DNA of 64,000 bases from UBA2137 sp963740205 (lineage in GTDB: Bacteria > Pseudomonadota > Alphaproteobacteria > Micavibrionales > Micavibrionaceae). The stretch spans positions 186,001-250,000 of the forward strand of contig CAVUDD010000004.1 of the NCBI GenBank assembly GCA_963740205.1, read 5' to 3'. Shown here piece after piece: positions 26,215-35,301 of the stretch. The position numbers and the translations under genes are program-made. Numbering within the stretch: position 1 is the stretch's first letter; the number at the start of each line of letters is the position of its first letter. A model generated the notes under the pieces. It worked only from the letters and a program-made list of their open reading frames with translations, had not been told where the DNA came from and did no database searches.

Positions 26215-28719
26215 TTAGGAAACATCCTTGTGGGGAATGATATCAATTGAAAGACCATCAATTCCTGTCTCGTAATCACCATTCCCAAAGTCAATCTGAT
26301 CCGCGCGGGCGGCACTTAGTAATGATGTATCAAGCTTTTTAACAGTTGTTTCAAGATTTCCGCCGTTTGAAACTTGTAAAACAAGCCTATCCAAACGTGC
26401 TCCTTGACCAATTTGACGCTCACTACGTAATTTACGTACTGCATAAAGTGTTTTTAAAATAACTTGCATGTCTTCACTGCGTTCGAATTTGAAATCACTT
26501 TGCTCTGGCCATTTTGAAACGTGCAAGGACACTGAATCCTCACCAAATTTACCCGCCTGCTGATAAATTTCCTCGGTAACATGAGGGAGGTAAGGTGCAA
26601 ACAAGCCTACCAAAAGTCGTAATGATTCATAAAGTGTAGATTTGGCAGAGAGAATATCCTTCTCGCTCCAATTGGTGTTTTCCCAGAATCTTGTTTTCAC
26701 AAGTTCGAGGTAGTCATCACAATAGGTAATCCAGAAGAATTTGTGTAGGGCTTCCTTGGCTGTAGCGTAATCATATTTCTCAAAGCACTCTGTCATTTTA
26801 GAGTTAAGCCTATTAATTTCGTTTAATAGCCATTGATCCTCAACAGGACGCTCATCCACTGGTACAGTTTGTGTGCTGGCATCAAAATCATCCATATACA
26901 TGAATGCAAGGCGAGCGACATTCCAAAGTTTGATTACGACCTTGCGGCCATCTTTGACATCTTTTTCATGGAAACGAAGATCGCGTCCTAATTGAGAATT
27001 GGCGGCCCAGTAACGTAAGGCGTCCGCTCCATATTTTTTGATAAGAGAATAGGGGTCATAGCGGTTATAACCATTTTCGTCGGTAAACTTTTCAAGGTCG
27101 CGCTTAGAAATCTTTTTGCCCTGTTCGTTCAGTCCCCAACCAGAAATCATCACGTTTTCCCATGGAAGTGAATCTGTATGAAAGTTAGATTTTGCCATCG
27201 TATAGAACAGCCATGTGCGAATAATTTCGAACGCCTGAACACGAAGGGTCATAGGGTAAATTTCCATCCCAGCCTTACGACCTTCACGGCCAGCCCAATT
27301 GGCATTGATAAGAGGAGTTAAGGATGATGTCATCCATGTTTCCATCACATCTGTTTCTGGAACTATGGTCATGCCTTTATATTTTTCCTGTGCCCATTGT
27401 GGTGGTGAATCTTCAATGGGGTCGATAGGTAGGTCTGCCTCATCGGCTAAAATTACTTCGCCAGTTTCCTGAACATACCAAAGCGGGAAGGGCACACCAT
27501 AAAAGCGTTGGCGTGATATGTTCCAGTCGTATTTAAGTCCATCAATCCAATGCTCTAGACGAACTTTCATATGCGCAGGGAACCATTCTAATTCATCGGC
27601 ACGCTTAAGAAATTCATCCTTATGCTTAAGTAAATTGATAAACCATTGTGGTTCCATCACGAATTCAACAGGCACCTCTGAGCGCTCACCAACCGATACA
27701 TTTTGCTCAACTGTTTTTTCACCAACTATAAAGCCGGCCTCTTGTAGATCGGTCACAATATGTTTGCGAGCTTCGGCAATTTGCATGCCTTCATATTTTC
27801 CAGCTTCCGCGCTCATTTTCCCGTCGGGCGTAATAACAAGGCGTGTCTCAAGCTTGTTTTCTTTCCATTTTTTAACATCCTCACCATCCCCGAATGTACA
27901 GCACATCATCAGACCAGTTCCAAATTCCTGATCAACATCATCAGAGGTCAGAATAGGCACTTCAATATCAAATAAAGGAACTTTAGCTTTGCCTCCTTTA
28001 AGTTTCGTGTAGCGCGTGTCGTTGGGATTAAAGAACATACCAACACAGCCAGGAATTAGCTCAGGTCGTGTTGTTGAAATAATTAAAGGATTACCATCGG
28101 CATCTTCAAAGCGGATATCGTACATCTTTCCTTTGCGGGAAATTGTTTCAAGATCAGCCTGTGCAAGAGCTGTTTCAAAGTGCGTATCCCATAAAACAGG
28201 CTCATTCGCACGATAGAGAAGGTCTTTTGAATATAAATCTAGGAAAGACTTTTGTGCTGTGTGACGAGAAAGATCATCAATCGTTGAGTATTTTAAATCC
28301 CAATCAACAGAAAGCCCTAGGGCACGCCACAATTCTTCATATGTCTTTGCGCCTTTTTGGGTTTCTTCAATACAGAGTTTTCTGAACTCTGAGCGAGTGG
28401 TCTTCTTCTTATTGATTTTGTAGGTTTGTTCAACATAACGCTCGGTTGGAAGTCCGTTGTCGTCAAAGCCCATTGGATAAAAGATGTTGTGACCCTGCAT
28501 TCTTTTGTAACGGATAATAATTTCTGCCTGTGTGTAGGACATGGCATGACCTGCGTGTAAATGAGCAGCCGAAACATAAGGTGGGGGGGTGTCCACAGAG
28601 AATAGAGGCTTTTTGGATTCAGGATCGTAATCATGAATCTTTGTTTCATCCCATAGAGTTCGACACTTTTCTTCAACTTCGGCGAGGTCAACGCCACTAT
28701 CCAGTTCAGGGAATTTCAT
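26215..28719 (-). CDS. valS: Valyl-tRNA synthetase, short form
   Basis: An 834-residue class Ia synthetase. The HIGH-like motif is HLHAGHAMS and the KMSKS-like loop is KKISKRD. The editing domain contains STTRPELIPGCVGMFFNPND, and GLSVDWDLKYSTIDDLS precedes the second half. It lacks the ~100-residue C-terminal coiled coil of ordinary bacterial ValS (usually ~950 residues). Its motifs read more like the compact archaeal/eukaryotic-type ValS known in Rickettsia and some other alphaproteobacteria; this assignment is from memory of the motifs. It charges tRNA-Val. Confidence 0.93.
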   Translation of the reverse strand: MKFPELDSGVDLAEVEEKCRTLWDETKIHDYDPESKKPLFSVDTPPPYVSAAHLHAGHAMSYTQAEIIIRYKRMQGHNIFYPMGFDDNGLPTERYVEQTYKINKKKTTRSEFRKLCIEETQKGAKTYEELWRALGLSVDWDLKYSTIDDLSRHTAQKSFLDLYSKDLLYRANEPVLWDTHFETALAQADLETISRKGKMYDIRFEDADGNPLIISTTRPELIPGCVGMFFNPNDTRYTKLKGGKAKVPLFDIEVPILTSDDVDQEFGTGLMMCCTFGDGEDVKKWKENKLETRLVITPDGKMSAEAGKYEGMQIAEARKHIVTDLQEAGFIVGEKTVEQNVSVGERSEVPVEFVMEPQWFINLLKHKDEFLKRADELEWFPAHMKVRLEHWIDGLKYDWNISRQRFYGVPFPLWYVQETGEVILADEADLPIDPIEDSPPQWAQEKYKGMTIVPETDVMETWMTSSLTPLINANWAGREGRKAGMEIYPMTLRVQAFEIIRTWLFYTMAKSNFHTDSLPWENVMISGWGLNEQGKKISKRDLEKFTDENGYNRYDPYSLIKKYGADALRYWAANSQLGRDLRFHEKDVKDGRKVVIKLWNVARLAFMYMDDFDASTQTVPVDERPVEDQWLLNEINRLNSKMTECFEKYDYATAKEALHKFFWITYCDDYLELVKTRFWENTNWSEKDILSAKSTLYESLRLLVGLFAPYLPHVTEEIYQQAGKFGEDSVSLHVSKWPEQSDFKFERSEDMQVILKTLYAVRKLRSERQIGQGARLDRLVLQVSNGGNLETTVKKLDTSLLSAARADQIDFGNGDYETGIDGLSIDIIPHKDVS

Positions 28720-28755
28720 ATCTGTCCTTTAATTCGCTTAAAAACTTTGAATTGA

Positions 28756-29748
28756 TTATCTATTAAGGAGGATGCGTGCGGCGTCAAGTGCTGTATAGGT
28801 TAAAATACCATCTGCCCCCGCACGTTTAAACGCCATCAGGTTTTCCATCATTACGGATTCATAATCTATCCAGCCATTTTGCGCGGCTGCTTTCATCATC
28901 GCGTATTCACCACTGACGTGATAGGCGAAAGTTGGAAGTCCAAATTCCTGCTTAACTTTTGAAACAATATCAAGATAAGCAATTCCCGGTTTTACCATAA
29001 CCATGTCTGCACCTTCTTCAATATCAAGAGCAGTTTCCTTGATAGCCTCAAGGGCATTGGCTGGATCCATTTGATAAGTTTTTCTGTCTTTGGCAACATT
29101 ATCATACTTGCCAAGTGCGCAACCAGCGGCCTCACGGAAAGGTCCATAATAAGCAGAGGCATATTTAGCAGAGTAAGCTAGTATTGGAATATTAATATGT
29201 CCAGCCTCATCAAGTCCTTGTCGAATAGCGGCGACTTGTCCATCCATCATTCCCGATGGCGCAATAATATCGGCACCTGCATTCGCGGCACTAACCGCTT
29301 GTTTGGCTATATTGGCGATGGTGGCGTCATTATCGACGTCACCATCATCGCCTATCGGTCCACAATGTCCGTGGTCTGTGTATTCACAAAAACACACATC
29401 AGCTATGACTGCCGTCTCGTGTGAGGCTTGCTTTGCGCGGTCAATCATACGAGCGAGTAAGCCATTGGATTTAAAACTGTCAGAACCTTCAAAGTCTTTG
29501 TTGTGTGAAACACCAAATAGAATAACCGCGGGAATATTTAGCCCAGCGGCCTCTTTGACTTGTTTGCCAAGGCTGTCTTCTGTTTCACGGTAAATTCCAG
29601 GCATTGAGATAATTGGTGTGCGCTCATCTAGATTCTCTTCAACAAAAATCGGGTATATAAGATCATGTGTTGAAAGAGTGTTTTCACGAACCAGATTACG
29701 AATGGTTGCTGTGCTACGCAGACGGCGAGGACGGTAAAGTAATGACAT
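28756..29748 (-). CDS. hemB: Delta-aminolevulinic acid dehydratase
   Basis: A 330-residue porphobilinogen synthase. Both Schiff-base lysines are visible (AYSAKYASAYYGPF and DMVMVKPGIAYLDI). The metal region reads DVCFCEYTDHGHCGP, with three cysteines in the place of the zinc-binding set. It condenses two ALA molecules to porphobilinogen in heme synthesis. It is transcribed on the same strand as and just upstream of valS (36-nt gap). Confidence 0.96.
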   Translation of the reverse strand: MSLLYRPRRLRSTATIRNLVRENTLSTHDLIYPIFVEENLDERTPIISMPGIYRETEDSLGKQVKEAAGLNIPAVILFGVSHNKDFEGSDSFKSNGLLARMIDRAKQASHETAVIADVCFCEYTDHGHCGPIGDDGDVDNDATIANIAKQAVSAANAGADIIAPSGMMDGQVAAIRQGLDEAGHINIPILAYSAKYASAYYGPFREAAGCALGKYDNVAKDRKTYQMDPANALEAIKETALDIEEGADMVMVKPGIAYLDIVSKVKQEFGLPTFAYHVSGEYAMMKAAAQNGWIDYESVMMENLMAFKRAGADGILTYTALDAARILLNR

Positions 29749-29818
29749 TTGGCTTCCTTATTTATTTGCTCTTTATGTTTTAATGGCACTAAGGAAATAG
29801 TCAACAACCTCAAACATC

Positions 29819-29847
29819 TTGACATAATAAAAATATAATATTATTTA
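29819..29847 (+). promoter_or_regulatory. Sigma-70-type promoter upstream of the 29,869 gene
   Basis: TTGACA (29819-29824), a 17-nt AT-rich spacer and TATTTA (29842-29847). It sits 21 nt before the ATG of the small membrane protein gene, in the region divergent from hemB. Match and spacing to the consensus are good. Confidence 0.55.
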
Positions 29848-29868
29848 TTAGCGCCTAGGGAGAATTCT

Positions 29869-30138
29869 ATGCGTGATTTAAAAGATTTGGGCTCTGATGA
29901 ATTGCTTGAGCGCTTTCAGCAAGACAGAGAAGAAAGGCGCCAAAAGCTTAATAAGATGTATTGTAAGTTATATCTTCAAATGGCGGGTGGGCTAGCAATA
30001 GTAGGAGCCTTTTTCGCTGTAACCCAATGTTCGTCTGAAGAAACACATTCGCAAACGGCTGAGGTCGTAGACAATCAGCAAGGCTTTATGGAAGGGCTTG
30101 GCGATATGATGAGGCCTCCGCAAGACCATAATCCCTGA
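29869..30138 (+). CDS. Small single-helix membrane protein
   Basis: An unrecognised 89-residue protein. The N-terminal half is charged (LLERFQQDREERRQKLNK), one transmembrane helix follows (residues ~37-53, MAGGLAIVGAFFAVTQ), and the C-terminal part is polar. GGGAGA precedes the ATG, a TTGACA-17-TATTTA promoter lies upstream and an intrinsic terminator follows, so it is probably a monocistronic gene. Confidence 0.6.
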   Translation: MRDLKDLGSDELLERFQQDREERRQKLNKMYCKLYLQMAGGLAIVGAFFAVTQCSSEETHSQTAEVVDNQQGFMEGLGDMMRPPQDHNP

Positions 30139-30152
30139 AGATTTTTTCATTT

Positions 30153-30186
30153 AGAGCTTGCCAAAACTGGACAGGCTCTTTTTTAT
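30153..30186 (+). terminator. Intrinsic terminator after the small membrane protein gene
   Basis: GAGCTTG (30154-30160) pairs with CAGGCTC (30172-30178), all seven pairs formed with one G-U, followed by TTTTTTTA. Confidence 0.75.
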
Positions 30187-30192
30187 ATTTGA

Positions 30193-31195
30193 ATGACATT
30201 TGTCCAGACAAGAGAGCATGGCTCCATATGTAATATTCACCTCAATCGTCCCGAGGCGTTAAATGCGCTTAACGGTGATATGATAGATGATGTTGCCATC
30301 TCGGTTGATAATTTTGAAAAGAATAGTGATTTGGAAACGCTTGTTTTTACAGGCGAAGGGAAAGCCTTTTGTGCGGGTGGCGATATAAAGGCTGCCTATG
30401 CTGCGGGTAAACAGGATCCTAAAATAGCAGATGATTACTTTGCTCGCGAATATGCATTGAATCAAGAAGCTTTTCAATCTTTCCAAAACAACAATTTCGA
30501 TTATGGACGGTATTACTATGGGCGGGGGCGTAGGTCTTGCAAATGCCTGCCAAATGCGTATTTGTACAGAAAATACACGCTGGGCAATGCCAGAGACAAC
30601 AATAGGTTTTTTTCCAGATGTTGGTGGGGCTTATTATCTATCTCGAATGAATGGCGCGAATGGTCTCTATTTTGGTCTGACGGGGCAGGCAATTACAAAT
30701 CCACGTGATTTGATTTTCAATAAACTTGCGACACATTACGTGCCCTCCGCATTCGTAACTTCATTTTTTAAAAGTATTCGATATGGAGATAAGGTTGAAG
30801 AAGTGCTTAGTCAGTATTGCAAAGCTCCAGAACCAAAATCAAATATAGGTCTGATAAGTATCGAAATAGAAAAATACTTTAATTACAAATCATTGCAAGA
30901 GATATTGATAAATCTTTATCAGGGTGGTTCTTGGGCAAAAGAATGTTACGATACTCTACAAGCCAAGTCACCAACCAGCCTCATTTTGGCCTTTCTGCAT
31001 ATTCAAAAATCCAAAGGTGAGGAGTTTGATCAGGTAATTGCGCGTGATTTAAAATTGGCTCATTATGCTATGCGTTCACACGATTTTTACGAAGGCGTGC
31101 GGGCCTTGCTTTTGGATAAGGATAAAAATCCGCAGTGGGAGCCAGACACACTCGATAAACTTGATTTTCAACAAATAAACACTTTATTTACTTAA
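30193..31195 (+). pseudogene. Enoyl-CoA hydratase/3-hydroxyisobutyryl-CoA hydrolase, frameshifted
   Basis: The first frame gives HLNRPEALNALNGDMIDD and GEGKAFCAGGDIKAAYAAGK. The second continues with SIMDGITMGGGVGLA and MPETTIGFFPDVGGAYYLSR. Together this is a crotonase-fold protein of the 3-hydroxyisobutyryl-CoA hydrolase (HIBCH) type, ~333 residues. The glutamate of MPETTIGFFPD is the position used by HIBCH. The break lies in the A run around 30484 (TTCCAAAACAACAATT), where removing one A restores the frame. HIBCH acts in valine degradation. No other valine-catabolism gene is linked. Confidence 0.82.
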
Positions 31196-31270
31196 AGAGC
31201 TGTATAATAAAAGGATTAGAGTTTGTCTTTTTTTTTAGCCTGCGTATCATACTATTCATGTAATTTCACT

Positions 31271-31285
31271 CATGTCATTGACATG
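31271..31285 (+). promoter_or_regulatory. Perfect palindrome upstream of the ldtR-like gene
   Basis: CATGTCA-T-TGACATG is a perfect 7-bp inverted repeat with a 1-nt centre, 24 nt before the ATG of a MarR-family regulator. MarR proteins usually bind 15-20 bp palindromes in their own promoters, so this is a strong candidate for an autoregulatory operator. Confidence 0.6.
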
Positions 31286-31309
31286 ATTATCAAAAATAGA
31301 GGTTAGCCC

Positions 31310-31762
31310 ATGTCTACGCCATATTATAATACCATTCAGTTGATGGAACGTTTGCACCGTTATTTTCTTGACGTTGTGAAGATTGAAATCGATCGTAAAG
31401 GGATACACGACATTAATAACGTGCAAACCATGATCCTTCACTCAATCGGACATGATGAGATGACAGTAGGTGAGCTTACATTGCGTGGGTATTATTTAGG
31501 TTCAAATGTATCTTATAATGTAAAGAAGATGGCCGAGAATGGCTATATTGAGCAGGAACGCTCGCGCCATGACAAGCGCTCAATACGTGTAAAATTAACC
31601 GATAAGGGTAAAGAGCTACATGCTTTGATTGACGCTATGTTCCGTCGTCACGAAGAAAATCTAACAGCGACTAAAATCACAGATGAAAGACTACAGGATA
31701 CAGCAGAAACATTACGTATGCTTGAGCGTTTCTGGAATGCTCAGACAAATCTGATGGATTAA
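31310..31762 (+). CDS. MarR-family regulator, LdtR-like
   Basis: A 150-residue winged-helix protein. The N-terminus (YNTIQLMERLHRYFLDVVK) and the DNA-binding region (ELTLRGYYLGSNVSYNVKKM, SRHDKRSIRVKLTDKG) match the LdtR subfamily of MarR proteins, described in Liberibacter as a regulator of an L,D-transpeptidase gene. An L,D-transpeptidase occurs at 13,863, but the palindrome found upstream of this gene is not seen before that gene. Function is inferred from subfamily resemblance. Confidence 0.8.
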   Translation: MSTPYYNTIQLMERLHRYFLDVVKIEIDRKGIHDINNVQTMILHSIGHDEMTVGELTLRGYYLGSNVSYNVKKMAENGYIEQERSRHDKRSIRVKLTDKGKELHALIDAMFRRHEENLTATKITDERLQDTAETLRMLERFWNAQTNLMD

Positions 31763-31796
31763 ATTTCTGCAGCTTGGGTTTTTGAGCGCATTTTTA

Positions 31797-31825
31797 TTGA
31801 CATAATTATAATAAAGCCTTATATT
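31797..31825 (+). promoter_or_regulatory. Sigma-70-type promoter upstream of the 31,851 gene
   Basis: TTGACA (31797-31802), 17-nt spacer, TATATT (31820-31825), 25 nt before the ATG. This is close to the ideal consensus. Confidence 0.65.
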
Positions 31826-31850
31826 TGCGCTTTCGAATATAAGGTCTTGA

Positions 31851-32681
31851 ATGAAATTACGCGCTAAACATTACAATTTTTTGATGTCCCATGTGAGTGA
31901 GCATGAGTCTTTAAGGCCGTGGATGGGGGCTTTTTTGGACACAATTCCTGCTGCCGACACCATGATTTTGCTTCTTTTGAGAGGGGAGCACGGTTTGGCG
32001 ACAATGCAGGGCGATACAAAAGAAACCTTGATGCGCAATACAATCAGATTGGGCAACGAAGGTCGTAAAGAGGTTATAAGGCTGTTCGCAAAGTATGGGC
32101 TGAATTACAACGCCTTAAGCATTGCTTTGAAAGGAATAACAGACATATCGATCTACAGTCCACAGACTTACTACAGTGACATTGAGAGAGTTGATTTAAC
32201 TGGTGATGTTTTTGCTGGGCTGTTCTCGCCAGAACAACTTAATTTCCTATTTTCTGTAAATGAGATAGATAGCGACCTCAAAAATATAGATCTTATAACT
32301 TTAGATTTTAGTAAAAAGAACACTATTACTATCGATGAGGCTATTCAGGCGTTTGAAGGTGAATATTTGGATTTTGCAGCTTTACGAGAGGATGATAGGT
32401 TTACTAGCTTGTTGCTTGGTTCTTCCAATCAGAATAGTCAAGACTTAAGAACTTTACTTGAATATCAGGCTCTGCCTGCTCACGTTTTTACCTTGGATGC
32501 TTTAGCAAGCAGTGAGCTAACGACTAAAGAAGAAGATTTATTACGAATAATTTTACCCGATATTAAAACTTCAAAACAGTTTGCCCGTGCAGCAACGGAT
32601 CCACGCGTTATTGATGCTTTGCGAGAACTACAAGAAACAATTCGGGAAAGTATTCAAAAGCCTGATGAGCCAACACTTTAA
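31851..32681 (+). CDS. Hypothetical protein
   Basis: A 276-residue soluble protein without recognised domains. Visible features are MKLRAKHYNFLMSHVSEHES at the start, a hydrophobic stretch TMILLLLRGEHGL, and a helical C-terminus (RVIDALRELQETIRESIQK). A near-consensus promoter sits 25 nt upstream, so it has its own transcription start rather than depending on ldtR. Confidence 0.6.
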   Translation: MKLRAKHYNFLMSHVSEHESLRPWMGAFLDTIPAADTMILLLLRGEHGLATMQGDTKETLMRNTIRLGNEGRKEVIRLFAKYGLNYNALSIALKGITDISIYSPQTYYSDIERVDLTGDVFAGLFSPEQLNFLFSVNEIDSDLKNIDLITLDFSKKNTITIDEAIQAFEGEYLDFAALREDDRFTSLLLGSSNQNSQDLRTLLEYQALPAHVFTLDALASSELTTKEEDLLRIILPDIKTSKQFARAATDPRVIDALRELQETIRESIQKPDEPTL

Positions 32682-32697
32682 AGTTAACATCCAAATC

Positions 32698-32726
32698 TTG
32701 ACATAATTTTTAAATTACTTTAATTA
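32698..32726 (+). promoter_or_regulatory. Sigma-70-type promoter upstream of the 32,754 gene
   Basis: TTGACA (32698-32703), 17-nt spacer, TAATTA (32721-32726), 27 nt before the ATG. Confidence 0.55.
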
Positions 32727-32753
32727 CAAGCTTAAGTAGAATAGGCTTGAATC

Positions 32754-32960
32754 ATGAATGAACTATCCGAAATAAAAATTAGCGATACTTTTTCACAAAA
32801 GGGTGACCTAGGCGCTGTAGTAATGACGGCTACGTGCATAGCAATGCCCGGTGCAAAGCCTGGTAATATTAAAGATGCCTACACAAAGGCTGCATCTGAC
32901 CCAGCTGTTTCTAGGGCGGCTTCAACGCTTCATTTTCTTGCTACACAGGCTTGCGAATAG
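32754..32960 (+). CDS. Small hypothetical protein
   Basis: A 68-residue protein (KISDTFSQKGDLGAVVM, AASTLHFLATQACE) with two cysteines and no recognised domain. A good TTGACA-17-TAATTA promoter upstream supports that it is expressed. Confidence 0.5.
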   Translation: MNELSEIKISDTFSQKGDLGAVVMTATCIAMPGAKPGNIKDAYTKAASDPAVSRAASTLHFLATQACE

Positions 32961-33029
32961 CTATTTTTAACCAATTGAGATTTTCATAAAATAAAGTTGT
33001 ATTTTCCTAGGAAGACTGTATGTTTCGCC

Positions 33030-33041
33030 GTGTTTAAACAC
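33030..33041 (+). promoter_or_regulatory. Palindrome GTGTTTAAACAC upstream of the 33,062 gene
   Basis: A perfect 12-bp palindrome flanked by CC and CGG, 20 nt before the ATG. It could be an operator or the stem of a short 5' UTR hairpin. No recognised binding factor. Confidence 0.3.
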
Positions 33042-33061
33042 CGGAATGGGAAGCCGTTAAA

Positions 33062-33424
33062 ATGAATAAAGAATTTAGCACAGCAACAAATCAAATTGTT
33101 TGGGATAATCTGGATAAAGAGCAACAAGGTTTACCTCAAAATTTCAAGCAACTCCTTAGAATATGTATTGCTAAGGGACAGAACTTTTCTGATATAGGTG
33201 AACTGCTTGGGAAGCCTGCCCATATTGTTGAATTCTATCTTAACGCTCCTTTTTCTCCAGAGACTAGAGAAGAGTGCAGGGAAGTCTGCAAAAGTCTTTT
33301 TGACGGGCTATGCCAGTCTGGGCGTAGAATGTTCTGGGATTTAAAATCCGATGAACAACGTGCTCATGCTGACGAAGAGAGATTGGGCAAAGAATTAAAA
33401 AAATCTAGACTTGCGATGGCTTAA
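33062..33424 (+). CDS. Hypothetical protein
   Basis: A 120-residue protein with a possible helix-turn-helix-like stretch in the middle (FSDIGELLGKPAHIVEFYLN) and a conserved-looking EECREVCKSLFDGL. It may be a small DNA-binding protein, but the evidence is weak. It overlaps the convergent acyl-CoA dehydrogenase gene by 4 nt. Confidence 0.5.
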   Translation: MNKEFSTATNQIVWDNLDKEQQGLPQNFKQLLRICIAKGQNFSDIGELLGKPAHIVEFYLNAPFSPETREECREVCKSLFDGLCQSGRRMFWDLKSDEQRAHADEERLGKELKKSRLAMA

Positions 33425-34599
33425 CTAAACGCCTGTATACCTGTCTGAGCACGACCTAGAATGAGGGCATGAATATCATGTGTGCCTTCATAGGTATTCA
33501 CTGCCTCTAAATTCATCATGTGACGAATGACATGGTATTCGTCTGCAATACCGTTGCCACCAAGCATATCTCTGCACACACGAGCAATATCGAGTGCTTT
33601 GCCACAGTTGTTACGTTTTAGAAGTGAAATGGCCTCTGGTGCTCCGCGTTTTTCATCCATGAGTTGTCCTAAACGAAAAGCGGCTTGTAGACCCAAAGTG
33701 ATTTCGGTCTGCATGTCAGCCAATTTCTTTTGTACTAATTGATTGGCCGCAAGCGGACGATTAAAAACTTTTCTGTCCAGCACGTACTCTCGTGCAATGT
33801 GCCAACAAGCTTCTGCTGCACCCATTGTGCCCCACGCAATACCGTAACGTGCTTTATTCAAACAAGAGAAGGGCCCGGTTAGTCCTTTGACTTCAGGAAA
33901 CATATTTTCTTTAGGCACAAAAACTTCGTCCATAGCAATTCCTCCAGTAATTGAAGCACGAAGTGAGAATTTGCCCTCAATCTTTGGTGCGCTCAAACCC
34001 TCCATGTCTTTTTCAAGAACAAAGCCACGAATTTCCTTATTATCATCCATTGCCCAAACAACAAAAACATCTGCGATAGGTGAATTTGTAATCCATTGCT
34101 TTGCGCCACTAATTTTATAGCCACCATCGACTGATTTTGCGCGTGTTTTCATGGAAGAGGGGTCGGAGCCGCCATCAGGCTCGGTTAGTCCAAAACAGCC
34201 AATGAGCTCACCCGTTGCAAGTCCTGGAAGGTACTTTTCTTTTTGCTCGTCTGTCCCAAATGTGTAAATCGGGTACATAACCAATGAAGATTGAACAGAT
34301 AGGCATGAACGGTAACCCGAATCAACGCGCTCCATTTCTCGCGCAATTAACCCATAGGCAGTCTCTGAAACCCCAGGACAGCCATAACCATCAATTGTTG
34401 AACCCAATAGTCCCAATTCACCCATCTCGCGCATGATGTTTTGGTCAAATTTTTCATGTCGATTGGCCTCTATGATTCCCGGGAGCAGTTTATTCTGTGC
34501 ATAATCACGCGCAGTTTTTTGTACCATCTTGTCCTCATCAGAGAGCTGTTCGTCTAAAAGAAGGGGGTCTTCCCAATTGAATTGTGGGCGAGTGTTCAT
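33421..34599 (-). CDS. gcdH: Glutaryl-CoA dehydrogenase
   Basis: A 392-residue flavin-dependent acyl-CoA dehydrogenase. The catalytic glutamate is in NTYEGTHDIHALILGR, the GCDH version of the motif. FAD-site motifs are CFGLTEPDGGSDP and KQWITNSPIADVFVVWA, with RDMLGGNGI near the end. It oxidatively decarboxylates glutaryl-CoA to crotonyl-CoA in lysine/tryptophan degradation. I use the ATG at 34599 (MNTRPQFNWEDP); a longer frame starts at 34644 but would overlap the divergent gene. Confidence 0.9.
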   Translation of the reverse strand: MNTRPQFNWEDPLLLDEQLSDEDKMVQKTARDYAQNKLLPGIIEANRHEKFDQNIMREMGELGLLGSTIDGYGCPGVSETAYGLIAREMERVDSGYRSCLSVQSSLVMYPIYTFGTDEQKEKYLPGLATGELIGCFGLTEPDGGSDPSSMKTRAKSVDGGYKISGAKQWITNSPIADVFVVWAMDDNKEIRGFVLEKDMEGLSAPKIEGKFSLRASITGGIAMDEVFVPKENMFPEVKGLTGPFSCLNKARYGIAWGTMGAAEACWHIAREYVLDRKVFNRPLAANQLVQKKLADMQTEITLGLQAAFRLGQLMDEKRGAPEAISLLKRNNCGKALDIARVCRDMLGGNGIADEYHVIRHMMNLEAVNTYEGTHDIHALILGRAQTGIQAFS

Positions 34600-34642
34600 G
34601 TTGGCTTTTTTCCTTATTCTATTTATGGCATCTATTATACAC

Positions 34643-34846
34643 ATGGTCGGACAAGGAATAAAAGACAGAGAAGTAATAATTGAATTTCATTCGATGGGAT
34701 CGATTGTGAAAGTCACTGCCATGGACACAAAATCGTTAACTGAAATTTCCATTCAAGGTCCTGCAAGTGCTGGTGAGGCGACATTAAAAATGAATGCTGT
34801 GCGCCGTTTGGAATATGTTTTAAAGAAAAAAGGATTGATTGGGTAG
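34643..34846 (+). CDS. DUF6898-type small protein
   Basis: A 67-residue protein: VIIEFHSMGSIVKVTAMDT, then EISIQGPASAGEATLKMNAV and RRLEYVLKKK. This pattern is the DUF6898 family that I know from alphaproteobacteria, of unknown function. The ATG at 34643 is chosen because upstream residues in the frame would lie inside the divergent gcdH gene. rpiB follows on the same strand. Confidence 0.65.
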   Translation: MVGQGIKDREVIIEFHSMGSIVKVTAMDTKSLTEISIQGPASAGEATLKMNAVRRLEYVLKKKGLIG

Positions 34847-34870
34847 CACCCGCTCTCTATATGTATTGAC

Positions 34871-35296
34871 ATGAAAGTTCTTATTGCTTCTGACCATGCT
34901 GGCTTTGTTCTTAAATCTTCTTTGATGCATTCATTTGACTATGAGTGGATAGATTTGGGTCCAAAATCTACCGACTCAGTTGATTATCCTGATTATGCAC
35001 ACAAACTTGCTAATGCTTTGAAAGATGGGCAAGCCGATAAAGGTGTTTTGATATGCGGGTCAGGTATCGGAATTTCGATTGCGGCAAACCGACATGATGG
35101 TGTTCGCGCCGCTCTTTGTACAAATGGATTAATGGCAAGACTTTCGCGCCAGCATAATAATGCAAATGTCCTTGTTTTGGGTGAGAGACTAACAGGTATT
35201 GATGTTGCAAAAGACTGCGTAAATGAATTTTTTAAGACTGATTTTGAAGGCGGACGCCATGGGAGGCGTGTCGCCAAAATAGAAGAGAAGGGGTAA
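34871..35296 (+). CDS. rpiB: Ribose 5-phosphate isomerase B
   Basis: A 141-residue RpiB. IASDHAGFVLK, the active-site CGSGIGISIAANR (Cys) and RQHNNANVLVLGER (His) are present. It interconverts ribose 5-phosphate and ribulose 5-phosphate in the pentose phosphate pathway. It lies 5 nt upstream of glyA, an arrangement conserved in many bacteria. Confidence 0.95.
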   Translation: MKVLIASDHAGFVLKSSLMHSFDYEWIDLGPKSTDSVDYPDYAHKLANALKDGQADKGVLICGSGIGISIAANRHDGVRAALCTNGLMARLSRQHNNANVLVLGERLTGIDVAKDCVNEFFKTDFEGGRHGRRVAKIEEKG

Positions 35297-35301
35297 CAGC
35301 A

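Noticed and set aside
29197..29593. Plus-strand open frames opposite hemB
   Set aside because: They are antisense shadows of a well-conserved gene.
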